From an uncultured Nocardioidaceae bacterium (GTDB lineage: Bacteria > Actinomycetota > Actinomycetes > Propionibacteriales > Nocardioidaceae), in assembly GCA_902805845.1 (NCBI GenBank), contig CADCUI010000014.1, positions 62,001 to 126,000 of the forward strand: a DNA stretch of 64,000 bases. The letters are read 5' to 3'. The notes under the pieces are model-generated. The model saw only the letters and a list, made by a program, of their open reading frames with translations. It ran no database searches and was not told the origin of the DNA. Numbering within the stretch: the stretch's first letter is position 1; each line of letters starts with the position of its first letter. Positions 47,082 through 55,217 of the stretch are shown here, one piece after another. Position numbers and translations under genes: made by a program.

Positions 47082-47102
47082 TAAAACACCGCCATAGCGG
47101 TT
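47082..47102 (-). terminator. Intrinsic terminator of the DUF3040 gene
   Basis: On the minus strand ACCGC-TATG-GCGGT forms a short stem (47101-47088) followed by GTTTTA. It lies 3 nt after the DUF3040 stop, between convergent genes. The stem is only 5 bp. Confidence 0.6.
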
Positions 47103-47104
47103 GG

Positions 47105-47566
47105 TCAGAAGCCGCCGTTCTGGTCCCGCCGCCGCCGCCAGCGCTCCTCGAACCGCTGCATCATCGAACCTTGCGGCTTGGGGGGACGGGGGCTGCGGGT
47201 CCGGCCCTTCTTGCCACCGGACACCACACGCAGGCCAGGAGCCTCGCCGGCCGTGGTCGTCTCGTCGGCAGCGAAGGCACCACCACCACCTCCCACGGTG
47301 CGGGCGCGCCATGCGGTGAGGGTGAAGTAGGCGGAGACGAGCATGACGACGAAGCCGAGCACGCCCAGGGGAACCATGCGCAGCACCGCGCCGGACATCA
47401 GCAGCGCGACACCGCCGAGGAACACCAGGCCGCCTGCGATCACCTGGCGGCGAGCTTTCTGCCTGAGCTTGGTCCCGCGCAGCGTGGAGGCGAACTTCGG
47501 GTCTTCCGCGACGAGCGCACGCTCCATCTGCTCGAGCAGACGCAGCTCCTCTTCTGAGAGCGGCAC
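47105..47566 (-). CDS. DUF3040 two-helix membrane protein
   Basis: The 153-residue protein begins MPLSEEELRLLEQMERALVAEDPKFASTL, the hallmark of actinobacterial DUF3040. It then has a basic stretch and two transmembrane segments at about 43-61 and 66-86. The C-terminal tail is basic and disordered (KKGRTRSPRPPKPQ, RWRRRRDQ). The function of the family is unknown. The GTG at 47566 has GGAGGA 5 nt upstream, and TAGACT (47607-47602) is a likely -10 box. It lies between the transglutaminase operon (convergent) and dinB. Confidence 0.9.
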   Translation of the reverse strand: MPLSEEELRLLEQMERALVAEDPKFASTLRGTKLRQKARRQVIAGGLVFLGGVALLMSGAVLRMVPLGVLGFVVMLVSAYFTLTAWRARTVGGGGGAFAADETTTAGEAPGLRVVSGGKKGRTRSPRPPKPQGSMMQRFEERWRRRRDQNGGF

Positions 47567-47645
47567 GGTTTCCTCCAGCGGGACTGGTTCCTGTCCAGAG
47601 TCTAGGCATGCCCGTCAGGGCTCGGTAGGCGCGGGCCCAAATTCC

Positions 47646-48848
47646 TCAAGCGGACAGATCCAAGGTCCTGCTACGCAGGAGGGAGGCGGGCTGGACAGCG
47701 GCGGCCCCGAACCGCAACACCGCTCGGTCCACGGCCTGGTCCGCGTCGGCCCATCCCTGGTCACGCGCTCCCAGCTCCAGCTGGCGGTAGGTGCCCGCCC
47801 GTGGCTGCAGCCCCTCGACCCGGACACCCACCAGCCGGATCCTGGCTCGTTGCAGGCCGAGCGCCGCGAAGAGCCCGGCGGCGGTCTCGTAGATCTCCCT
47901 GGTCACGTCGGTCGCCTCGGCGCGGGTGCGGGACCGGGTGATCGTGGTGAAGTCGGCGAACCTGACCTTCACCGTGACGGTCCGGCCCGCCAGCTTCGCA
48001 GCGCGTATCCGAGCGCCCACCTTGGCCGACAGCCGCAGCAGCTCCCGGAGCACCACCTCGGGATCGTCGATGTCCCGGCCGAAGGTCTCGTCGGCGCCGG
48101 TGCTCTTGTCCGGGTCCTCCTCGACTCCGCGGCGGCTGGCCACCATGCGCTGGTCGTCCCCCCAGGCGAGCCGGTGCAGCTGGCCGCCCATGACGGTGCC
48201 CAGCGCTCGTTGCAGCGTGGTCACCGGGGTGTGCGCGACATCGCCGACGGTGCGCAGGCCGAGCCGGTGAAGCTGGGCGGCGGTCCGCTCCCCCACCCCC
48301 CACAGCTCCTCCACCGCGAGCGGGTGCAGGAAGGCGGTGGTCTCGGCGGGTGGCACCACGACGATGCCGTCGGGCTTGGCGCGCCGGCTGGCCAGCTTGG
48401 CCACACCGACGGTCGCGGCGGCACCGACCGAGCAGGTGATGCCCTGCTCGTCCGCGACCCGCGCCCTAATCAGCTCGGCGATGTCGACCGGGGAGCCCAG
48501 CCGGCGCGTCGCCCCGCTGATGTCGAGGAACGCCTCGTCGAGCGACAGCGTCTCCACCCGGGGGGTGACCTGCCGAAAGATCTCCATCACCGAGGTGGAC
48601 ACTGTGGAGAACACCTCGTAGTCGGGGGCGACCACCGTCGCGTGCGGGCACAGCCGACGGGCGCGGGTCATCGGCATCCCGGAGCGCACGCCGCTGCTGC
48701 GGGCCGGGTAGCTCGCCGACAGCACGACCCCCCGGTGTCCTCCACCGACGATGACCGGGCAGCCGGCCAGGTCGGGCCGGTCCCGCGTCATCACCGAGGC
48801 GTAGAACGCATCCATGTCGACGTGCAGCACCGGGCACTCGCCGGTCAT
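47646..48848 (-). CDS. dinB: Y-family DNA polymerase IV
   Basis: DinB copies past damaged template bases. The 400-residue protein has the catalytic motifs intact: HVDMDAFYASV near residue 10, and SLDEAFLDISG near 105 with both metal-binding acidic residues. The steric-gate region DAFYASV is also present. GVAKLASRRAKPDG and ELWGVGERTAAQL (helix-hairpin-helix) follow, and a little-finger domain ends the protein. The intact active site argues that this is a working polymerase and not ImuB, which lacks these residues. No beta-clamp motif was scored. I prefer the ATG at 48848; a GTG 18 nt upstream is possible. It lies 39 bp after the methyltransferase gene. Confidence 0.93.
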   Translation of the reverse strand: MTGECPVLHVDMDAFYASVMTRDRPDLAGCPVIVGGGHRGVVLSASYPARSSGVRSGMPMTRARRLCPHATVVAPDYEVFSTVSTSVMEIFRQVTPRVETLSLDEAFLDISGATRRLGSPVDIAELIRARVADEQGITCSVGAAATVGVAKLASRRAKPDGIVVVPPAETTAFLHPLAVEELWGVGERTAAQLHRLGLRTVGDVAHTPVTTLQRALGTVMGGQLHRLAWGDDQRMVASRRGVEEDPDKSTGADETFGRDIDDPEVVLRELLRLSAKVGARIRAAKLAGRTVTVKVRFADFTTITRSRTRAEATDVTREIYETAAGLFAALGLQRARIRLVGVRVEGLQPRAGTYRQLELGARDQGWADADQAVDRAVLRFGAAAVQPASLLRSRTLDLSA

Positions 48849-48887
48849 GCCGACCACCCGTCGCACTCGGAGGACCGGCGCCCCGCC

Positions 48888-49628
48888 TCAGGGGCGACGG
48901 GTGGCCAGGGCGTGGATCTGGGCAGCGAGGGTGAGGTACTCCGGACGCTCGGAGACCGCTCGCTCCAGGTCGGCCAGTGCCGTGGCGGCACGTGGCTCGC
49001 CGTCCACGAGGGAGCTGGGAACCAGGTCACTGAAGACCCGGACGGCGTGCAACGTGGCGTCGACGAACCCTGCCTCGGTGAGCAGCGCCGAGGTCTCCTC
49101 GGCCGTGAAGCGGCGGGGCGACCCCTCGGGCCGGTGTCCCTCCAGCAGGTCGCGGGCCTGGTCGAGGTGCCCGGCCATCGCCCGGACCACCACCGCCGCA
49201 TGGCGCTGGGCGACCAGCAGGCTGAGCGTCCCCTCCGGACGCAGCACCTCGGTGACGGCGGCGAGGGCGGCCGCGGGGTCGTCGACGACCTCGAGCACCC
49301 CGTGGCACAGCACCACGTCGACCGCACCCGATCCGACGAGTCCCGGCATCGTGGCGATGTCTCCCTGCATGCCGGTGACGCGGTCGGCGACCCCGGTCTC
49401 CTCCGACCGCCGGTCGAGGATCGCCAGGGCGTCGGGACTGGGCTCCACCACCGTGACCCGGTGGCCGAGCTCGGCGACCCGGACGGCGAAGCCACCCGTG
49501 CCACCCCCGACGTCGAGGACCCGCAGCTCCGTCGCGCGACCTCGGGACTGGACTTGCAGGAGCCGGTGCAGCGCCTCCCAGACCACGGCGGTGCGAGCAG
49601 CGCTGGGGCTGCGTCCCGGAGCCGACAT
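48888..49628 (-). CDS. Class I SAM-dependent methyltransferase
   Basis: The 246-residue protein has the SAM motif I LRVLDVGGGTGGFAVRVAELG, the acidic end of motif II (VTVVEPSPDAL), and motif post-II with DIATMPG. VDVVLCHGVLEVVDDPAAAL (motif IV region) and LRPEGTLSLLVAQRHA follow. The substrate is unknown. The ATG at 49628 is supported by TAGGGT (49641-49636) placed 7 nt upstream, a leaderless promoter. A start at 49649 would place this box inside the gene. It lies between dnaE2 and dinB in the same direction. Whether it belongs to the damage response is not shown by the sequence. Confidence 0.88.
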   Translation of the reverse strand: MSAPGRSPSAARTAVVWEALHRLLQVQSRGRATELRVLDVGGGTGGFAVRVAELGHRVTVVEPSPDALAILDRRSEETGVADRVTGMQGDIATMPGLVGSGAVDVVLCHGVLEVVDDPAAALAAVTEVLRPEGTLSLLVAQRHAAVVVRAMAGHLDQARDLLEGHRPEGSPRRFTAEETSALLTEAGFVDATLHAVRVFSDLVPSSLVDGEPRAATALADLERAVSERPEYLTLAAQIHALATRRP

Positions 49629-49683
49629 GCCGCCCACCCTAGTGGCCACCCTGGTCGTCCTGTGTGTCCTGGGGAGCGCGCGG

Positions 49684-52600
49684 TCATGGCCCCGAGCTCC
49701 CCGGTGAGGAGTGCCAGAGCTTGCGAGGAGCGGTCTCCCCGGCAGGCTTGATGTCGGCGTACGGCGACAGCTTGAACCCCGTCGAGTGCACCAGGACCCG
49801 GCGTGCTCCCGGACCGGTCTCCTCCTCCACAGGGGCCACCGGCGGCGGCGCCGGCGCGATCAGGTCGTGCACCGCCGCCACCCCTCCCGACCGCCAGGCA
49901 TCGTGCAGGACGGGCAGCTCCCAACAGCCGGTCGCCCGCAACGACACCCCGCGTCGACCCGTGCGCCGGAGCTCGCCTCTGACGACCAGCAGCCAGGAGT
50001 GGAAGACCGTGGTGGCGCAGGAGCCCAGCACGTCCTCGAAGAAGGTCGCGTCCACCGGCCCGGTCGCGTCGTCGAGGGTGAGGAAGACGACCCGACGGCC
50101 GGAGCGGATCGGGGGTGTCTGGGTGGCCACCTTGACCCCGGCCACCAGCATCTCCCCCTTGTTGCGCTGGTCGAGGAGCTGCGAGGAGCGGACCGTCCCG
50201 AGCGCGTCGAGGAACGGCGCGTAGGCATCCATGACGTGTCTGCTGGCATCGATGCCGAGCACCTCGAGCTCGGCCCGGACCCGTTCGTCGGCGCTCATCT
50301 CGGGCAGCCCGCTGACCTCCCCGGTGTGCAGCGCGTCGGCGGGTGCGTCGCCGAGGTCGAGCGTCAGCTGGACCGACGACACCGGTTCCGGGGTCCGCGG
50401 GGCCCGGGACTGCGACCGTGCCCGACCCCAGACCCCGTCGGGGGAAGGGGGCTGTTCCGGGTGCTGGGCCGGATGCTGGGCCGGCTGCTTTTCCGGCTGC
50501 TGGGCCGGGTGCTGGGCCGGGTTGCTGCTGTTCCGGTCGACCGCGGCCGCCAGCCGGGCAGTGGCTGCCCGGGGTGGACGGACACCGGAGAGGCCACGGC
50601 TGCGGGTCGCCCCTGCCCGGTCGAGGTTCCGGGCGAAGCGGTCGAGGTCGGCGATCTGGAGGAGCAGGTCACGGCGGGTGACAGTCCCCCGACGCGACAC
50701 CTGACCGGACTCACCGATGCCGTAGATGCTGTCGAACCCGCCGGCGACCACCAGCCGCTCCACGGTCGGCCGGGTCACTGCGGCGCGGTGCCAGAAGTCG
50801 GTGAGCGACTGGTAGGGCCGCGCCGCCACGATCCGGCCCACCTCGGCCTCCGAGATGCCTCGGACCTCCGCGAGGGCGAGCCGGATGCCGTGCCGGTGCT
50901 CGGTCCCCGGATCGAGGTTGTCGAGCCGTTCGACGGTGTAGTCCTTGTCGCTGGCGTTGACGTCCAGGCCGAGCACCGTGATGCCGAACTGGCGGGCGTC
51001 GTCGAGGATCAGGCGCTTGGGATACATCCCCGGGTCGTGGGTCAGGACACCGGCCAGGAAGTGGGCCGGGTAGTGGGTCTTCAGCCAGGCCGACTGGTAG
51101 GTCGGGAGGGCGAACGCGGCGGCATGGGCCTTGCAGAACCCGAAGGAGCCGAAGGCCTCCAGCACCTTCCAGACCGCCTCGACGACCCGGCGGGAGTACC
51201 CCTGCCCCATGGCCCGGGGCAGGAACCACAGCTTCACCTCCGCCATGCCCCGGGAGTCCCCCAGCGCGCGCCGCGCCTCGTCGGCCTCGGCCAGCGTGCA
51301 GCCGGCGAACAGCGCGATCATCTCGATCACCTGCTCGTGGAAGACCACGACGCCGCGGGTCTCGCCGAGGATCGGCCGGAGGTGCTCGTGGAGGTAGACC
51401 GGCATCCGCCAGCCCTGCTTGGCCTCGAGGTACGGCGTGATCATGTCGCTCTTCACCGGACCGGGCCGGAACAGCGAGATGTCGGTGACGATGTCGGTGA
51501 AGCAGTCGATCCCGGACTTGCCGACCAGCTCGCGCTGACCCGGTGACTCGATCTGGAAGCAGCCGAGCGTCCTCGACGAGCTGATCAGGTCGTAGGTCGG
51601 CTCGTCGTCGAACGGGACCTGGGCCTCGTCGTCGAGGTCGACGCTCACCCCGTCCACCCGCTGGACCTCGGCCACCGCGTGCGCCATCGCCGACTGCATC
51701 CGGATGCCGAGCACGTCCAGCTTGAGGAGCCCGAGGTCCTCCACGTCGTCCTTGTCGAACTGGCTCATCGGGAAGCCGGCGAAGCTGGCCTCGACCGGGG
51801 TGCGGTCGAGCAGGGTGGCGTCGGAGAGGAGCACCCCGCAGGGGTGGAGGGCGATGTGCCGGGGCAGACCGTCGAGTCGTTCGGCCAGCTGGAACAGCAG
51901 CCCCAGCCGCTCGGCCCCGAGCCCGGAGGCCCGGAGCTCCGGCAGCTCACGGAGGGCCATCCGGGCGTCCCGGGCCCGGATGTGCGGGAAGGCCTTGGCG
52001 ATCGCGTCGATCTCGCCGGGTGGCATGCCGAGCGCGGCGCCGACGTCGCGGATCGCGTGCCGGACCCGGTAGGTGTCCATCATCGACACCGAGACGCACC
52101 GCTCCCCGCCGTACCGGTCCAGGATCGCCTCGTAGATCTCCAGCCGGCGAGCCGACTCCACGTCGATGTCGATGTCGGGCAGCGCCCGCCGGAGCGGGGA
52201 GAGGAAGCGCTCCATCAGCAGCCCGTGCCGCAGCGGGTCGACCCCGGAGATGCCGAGCAGGTAGGTGACGAGGCTGCCGGCACCCGACCCCCGGGCCGCC
52301 GAGCGGATGCCCTTCTCGCGGATCATGTCGCACACGTCGGTGACGGTCAGGAAGTAGGAGGCATAGCCGAGCTCGCCGATCAGCTGCAGCTCGTCGTCGA
52401 GCCGCTTCCAGATGCGCTGCCGGGGACCGTTGCCGTAGCGCCGGCCGATGCCCGCCTCGCACCGGCCACGCAGGACCGCGTCGGCCGTCCCGCTCGCCCT
52501 TTCGTTCGGTGACCCGCTCGACGCCCCCGTCGAGATCTCCAGCTCGGGGAAGTGCACCTCCCCCAGGCCGAGGTCGAGCCGCGGGTCGAGCGCGCACCGG

Positions 52601-53502
52601 TCGGCGACGACCCGCGTGTGGGCCAGCAGGTCCTGAGCGGCCCGGCCCCCCAGGCCGGCCATCGTGCACACCTCCTCCGCGACCGCGGCCATCTCCTTGC
52701 CGGACTTCAAGAACCCCTCCGCGTTGCCCCGGTCGACGTGACGCAGGTCGAGCGGCACCAGCCGGCGGGCGGCGTCGAGCACGTCGACGACGACCGCGTC
52801 GGCCCGGTCGGCGTAGCGCACCGCGTTGCTCAGCACCATCCCGGTGGCGGTCGACCGAGCGAGCCCCGCCATCCGGGCGGCGTGACCGGCGGAGCCCGGT
52901 CCTCGACCGGGCAGCCGGTGGTCGACCACCTCCACGAGGAGGTCGACGGCGTCGAACATCTCCCGCCACCGGCGGAGCACCGCCCCGCCGAGATCGTCAC
53001 GGTGCAGCGTCGCGGCGGCCCCGATCTCCGAGGCCGGACCGAGCAGGGCGAGCACGTCCCGGCCGGCGGCGTGCTCGGCGACCAGGTCGAGGGTGCACAC
53101 CGGCTCGCCGCGCTCGCCGGACAGGTGCGTGGCCGACACCAGCCGGCACACCGCGGCCCAGCCCTGCCGGCTGGCCGCCAGGAACGTGACCCGTGGCAGT
53201 CGCCGGTCCCGGAAGGGCCCACCCCGGGCGGGGGTCCGCCGTGGGGACCGAGGACTGTCCCAGGGCCCGGGCACCAGGCCGGTGGGCGCGAAGGCGAGAT
53301 CCACACCGAGGACGGGTCGGATGCCGTGCGCCTGGCAGGACTTGGCGAACCGCACCGCTCCGTAGGTGCCGTCCCGGTCGGTCAGGGCGAGCACGTCCAT
53401 CTCGTGCTCGACGGCCCGCTCCACCAGGGTCTGGGGTTGCGAGGCGCCGTACTGCAGGGAGTAGCCGGACGCGACGTGGAGATGGACGAACGGGTCGGAC
53501 AC
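49684..53502 (-). CDS. dnaE2: Error-prone DNA polymerase III alpha subunit DnaE2 (ImuC)
   Basis: DnaE2 extends past lesions during the SOS response. The 1272-residue protein is longer than the usual 1050-1100. It has an N-terminal PHP domain (FVHLHVASGYSLQYGA, where the first metal His pair is altered compared with DnaE1 HLHVHTEYS) and ARGSGAGSLVTYLLG. The catalytic aspartates are in LPDIDIDVES and LKLDVLGIRM. CFQIESPGQRELV and the fingers segment FGFCKAHAAAFA follow. The C-terminal OB domain (RRVVFLTLDDATGPVD) follows a low-complexity linker with PAQHPAQ repeats. The GTG at 53502 is 2 nt after the HEPN stop. It belongs to the SOS-box-controlled operon. Confidence 0.93.
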   Translation of the reverse strand: MSDPFVHLHVASGYSLQYGASQPQTLVERAVEHEMDVLALTDRDGTYGAVRFAKSCQAHGIRPVLGVDLAFAPTGLVPGPWDSPRSPRRTPARGGPFRDRRLPRVTFLAASRQGWAAVCRLVSATHLSGERGEPVCTLDLVAEHAAGRDVLALLGPASEIGAAATLHRDDLGGAVLRRWREMFDAVDLLVEVVDHRLPGRGPGSAGHAARMAGLARSTATGMVLSNAVRYADRADAVVVDVLDAARRLVPLDLRHVDRGNAEGFLKSGKEMAAVAEEVCTMAGLGGRAAQDLLAHTRVVADRCALDPRLDLGLGEVHFPELEISTGASSGSPNERASGTADAVLRGRCEAGIGRRYGNGPRQRIWKRLDDELQLIGELGYASYFLTVTDVCDMIREKGIRSAARGSGAGSLVTYLLGISGVDPLRHGLLMERFLSPLRRALPDIDIDVESARRLEIYEAILDRYGGERCVSVSMMDTYRVRHAIRDVGAALGMPPGEIDAIAKAFPHIRARDARMALRELPELRASGLGAERLGLLFQLAERLDGLPRHIALHPCGVLLSDATLLDRTPVEASFAGFPMSQFDKDDVEDLGLLKLDVLGIRMQSAMAHAVAEVQRVDGVSVDLDDEAQVPFDDEPTYDLISSSRTLGCFQIESPGQRELVGKSGIDCFTDIVTDISLFRPGPVKSDMITPYLEAKQGWRMPVYLHEHLRPILGETRGVVVFHEQVIEMIALFAGCTLAEADEARRALGDSRGMAEVKLWFLPRAMGQGYSRRVVEAVWKVLEAFGSFGFCKAHAAAFALPTYQSAWLKTHYPAHFLAGVLTHDPGMYPKRLILDDARQFGITVLGLDVNASDKDYTVERLDNLDPGTEHRHGIRLALAEVRGISEAEVGRIVAARPYQSLTDFWHRAAVTRPTVERLVVAGGFDSIYGIGESGQVSRRGTVTRRDLLLQIADLDRFARNLDRAGATRSRGLSGVRPPRAATARLAAAVDRNSSNPAQHPAQQPEKQPAQHPAQHPEQPPSPDGVWGRARSQSRAPRTPEPVSSVQLTLDLGDAPADALHTGEVSGLPEMSADERVRAELEVLGIDASRHVMDAYAPFLDALGTVRSSQLLDQRNKGEMLVAGVKVATQTPPIRSGRRVVFLTLDDATGPVDATFFEDVLGSCATTVFHSWLLVVRGELRRTGRRGVSLRATGCWELPVLHDAWRSGGVAAVHDLIAPAPPPVAPVEEETGPGARRVLVHSTGFKLSPYADIKPAGETAPRKLWHSSPGSSGP
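50455..50530 (+). repeat. Degenerate 12-bp repeats in the dnaE2 linker
   Basis: Repeated GCTGGGCCGG(A/G)T-like units encode a Pro/Ala/Gln/His-rich stretch between the helix-hairpin-helix region and the OB domain of DnaE2. Units are multiples of 3, so length can vary without loss of frame. Confidence 0.7.
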
Positions 53503-53504
53503 GC

Positions 53505-54023
53505 CTATCCCACCCTGCCCAGCGGCCGGTCCGACTGCTGGCCCGATCGCTGGCCCGATCGCTGGCCCGGTGGGGCAACCGACGAGAGGTGGGGCGCAAG
53601 CGGCAGGTGCCGAGTCAGCCCCAGCGACTCCTCCACCAGCGCCAGGAAGCGGTCGGCGTCCCGGACCAGGTCGTCGGCCTCCCGCTCGGTCACCGCCCTC
53701 CGCGAACCCGCCTCGGCAGCCGCCCGCTTGGCCGCACCCGCGGCGAAGAACCCCGCCCACTCGGCGAGCTCGGGGGCCACCTCGGCGAGCAGCACCCAGG
53801 CGTTGCGTTGCACCGGACGTCCCCTGCGGGGACCTCGCGCACTCGGCTGGGCACGAGCCGCCAGGAGGGCCGCGGTCGCCCGGAGCGCCGCCACATGGGC
53901 ATGGGCGTAGCGCATCCCCACGTCGGGGCTGGTGATCGCCTCCCGCAGGGAGGAGGCGGACCTCGCCAGGTAGGCGAAGCTCGCGGCCGGTACGTCGAAC
54001 GAGGTGCTCACCGGGCTCGTCAC
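53505..54023 (-). CDS. SAV_6107-type HEPN domain protein
   Basis: The 172-residue, mostly helical protein matches the actinobacterial SAV_6107 HEPN-domain family: ASFAYLARSASSLREA, GMRYAHAHVAALRATAALLAAR, NAWVLLAEVAPELAEWAGFFAAGAAKRAAAE, and EADDLVRDADRFLALVEE. I see no classical R-x4-6-H ribonuclease motif, so a non-catalytic HEPN is likely. The C-terminal tail has repeats of GQRSGQRSGQQS. The GTG at 54023 is 5 bp after the DUF6504 stop, and the stop is 2 bp before dnaE2, so the three form one operon. A later in-frame GTG at 54011 is possible. Confidence 0.83.
   Translation of the reverse strand: MTSPVSTSFDVPAASFAYLARSASSLREAITSPDVGMRYAHAHVAALRATAALLAARAQPSARGPRRGRPVQRNAWVLLAEVAPELAEWAGFFAAGAAKRAAAEAGSRRAVTEREADDLVRDADRFLALVEESLGLTRHLPLAPHLSSVAPPGQRSGQRSGQQSDRPLGRVG
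53531..53572 (+). repeat. 12-bp tandem repeat in the HEPN gene 3' end
   Basis: About three copies of GCTGGCCCGATC in a row encode the repeated Gly-Gln-Arg-Ser tail. The repeat is in frame. Confidence 0.8.
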
Positions 54024-54028
54024 CCGAC

Positions 54029-54409
54029 TCAGTCCGCGCACCGCGACAGCCGCCAGCTGCCGTGCGCCCAGTCGAAGATCAGGTCGAAGACGCCGGTGGT
54101 GCCGATCTGCCCACGGCCGGCCTCGACCCGCCACACCTCGCGCTCGGCGAGCAGGTCGTGGACGGACGCAGCAGTGGCCGGGTCGGCAGCAGCCTGGTCG
54201 GCAGCCCGGTCGGCGGCCTGGTCGGCACCGAGGACGGGAGCGACCTCACGGGACTGCCACCAGGGACCGGTCTCCACCCAGTGGGCCAGCACGGCGCTGA
54301 CCTTCCACAGCCACCCCTTCCAGAGGAACTGCTCAGGCCCCTCGACCGGTCCTCCCGCCCCGGGCACCCGCCCCTTCCGCACCTCGACGGGGTCGTCGTA
54401 ACGACGCAT
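54029..54409 (-). CDS. DUF6504 family protein of the dnaE2 cassette
   Basis: The 126-residue protein begins MRRYDDPVEV and has the family pattern FLWKGWLWKVSAVLAHWVETGPWW. Later come REVWRVEAGR and DLIFDWAHGSWRLSR. A loop between them is filled with ADQAADRAADQAAADPA, encoded by a short DNA repeat. DUF6504 proteins are found next to translesion polymerase genes in actinobacteria, but their function is unknown. The ATG at 54409 has a strong ribosome site (GGAGGT, 7 nt). A perfect SOS box and promoter lie about 165-220 bp upstream. It is the first gene of the operon with the HEPN protein and dnaE2. Confidence 0.85.
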   Translation of the reverse strand: MRRYDDPVEVRKGRVPGAGGPVEGPEQFLWKGWLWKVSAVLAHWVETGPWWQSREVAPVLGADQAADRAADQAAADPATAASVHDLLAEREVWRVEAGRGQIGTTGVFDLIFDWAHGSWRLSRCAD

Positions 54410-54572
54410 CTTTTACCTCCGACGGATCAGTCATCCACTCAGCAACGCACCGGACGTCTCGACCCCGTCCCGACCCCTGTCGCCCCGGCGATAGCCTGAG
54501 GCGGCGCTCTCCTGCTCTTCGGGGAGGAGGAGAGACCGGCGGGGTGGGGGTCGAGGTCACCCCGCCAGTCAT

Positions 54573-54627
54573 TCGAACACGTGTTCGAATGACCCCACGG
54601 TACACCCGCCCTCCGACCGCTCGTCAA
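54573..54627 (-). promoter_or_regulatory. SOS (LexA) box and promoter of the dnaE2 operon
   Basis: ATTCGAACACGTGTTCGAAT at 54571-54590 is a perfect 20-bp palindrome containing TCGAAC-ACGT-GTTCGA. On the minus strand it follows TTGACG (54627-54622) and TACCGT (54602-54597), spaced by 19 bp. The box then lies over the predicted transcription start. The leader to the DUF6504 ATG is about 165-180 nt. The box could also affect the divergent ybaK-like gene (start at 54663). Confidence 0.9.
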
Positions 54628-54662
54628 CCCCCGGAACCCACTGCTGGAGCAGAGCAGCCGCG

Positions 54663-55145
54663 ATGACCACCTCCCCCGCAGAGCACCCTGCGATCACCGA
54701 GTTCCGCGCTGCTCTGACCAGCGCCGGCGCGACCGGCCGAGTGGTGGTCCTTCCCGACTCGGTCCACACCGCCAAGCTCGCCGCGGAGGCGCTCGGCTGC
54801 CAGGTCGGCGCGATTGCGAACAGCCTGCTCTTCGACTGCGAGGGGCGGCCCGTGCTCATCCTCACCAGCGGCGCCCACCGGGTCGACACGGTCAAGGTCG
54901 CCGACGCCCTCGGGCTGGGGAGACTCCGGCGCGCCGGACCCGAGTTCGTCCGTGAGCACACCGGTCAGGTGATCGGCGGTGTGTCACCCCTCAACCATCC
55001 TCGCGCGATCCCGACGTACCTCGATGTCACGCTCCGCGACCACCCCGAGATCTGGGCCGCAGCAGGTCACCCGGCCGCGGTGTTCAGCACCACCTACGGA
55101 GAGCTGCTGACGCTCACCGGCGCCACCGAGCTCGAGGTGGAGTGA
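54663..55145 (+). CDS. YbaK/EbsC-type aminoacyl-tRNA deacylase
   Basis: Proteins of this family hydrolyse misacylated tRNAs such as Cys-tRNA-Pro or Ala-tRNA-Pro in trans. The 160-residue protein has VHTAKLAAEALGCQVGAIANSLLF, with the conserved lysine of ANSL(L/V)F neighbours. LILTSGAHRVDTVKVADALG and VREHTGQVIGGVSPLNHP, the GG-x-S-P substrate loop, follow. TYLDVTLRDHPEIWAAAGHPAAVF completes the domain. The catalytic Lys is probably in the HRVDTVKV segment. The ATG at 54663 fits the family start. The preferred substrate is not predictable. Confidence 0.9.
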   Translation: MTTSPAEHPAITEFRAALTSAGATGRVVVLPDSVHTAKLAAEALGCQVGAIANSLLFDCEGRPVLILTSGAHRVDTVKVADALGLGRLRRAGPEFVREHTGQVIGGVSPLNHPRAIPTYLDVTLRDHPEIWAAAGHPAAVFSTTYGELLTLTGATELEVE

Positions 55146-55217
55146 CGCCCCCATCCGGGCGGGGGGTCGTCGGCCCGACACAGGGTGCTGCCCAGGGGGC
55201 TGCCTAGGGTGCTGGTC

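Noticed and set aside
44379-47609. Long minus-strand frame opposite the transglutaminase gene
   Set aside because: It is composed of repeated Arg/Gly/Pro/His runs, covers both a real plus-strand gene and the intergenic hairpin, and has no motif.
47646-48848. dinB as ImuB
   Set aside because: The catalytic motifs DMDAFYASV and SLDEAFLD are intact, whereas ImuB proteins lack the metal-binding acidic residues.
54439-54627. Small minus-strand ORFs in the leader of the DUF6504 operon as leader peptides
   Set aside because: The candidates start within or upstream of the predicted promoter or run out of frame into DUF6504. They lack ribosome sites and normal codon use.
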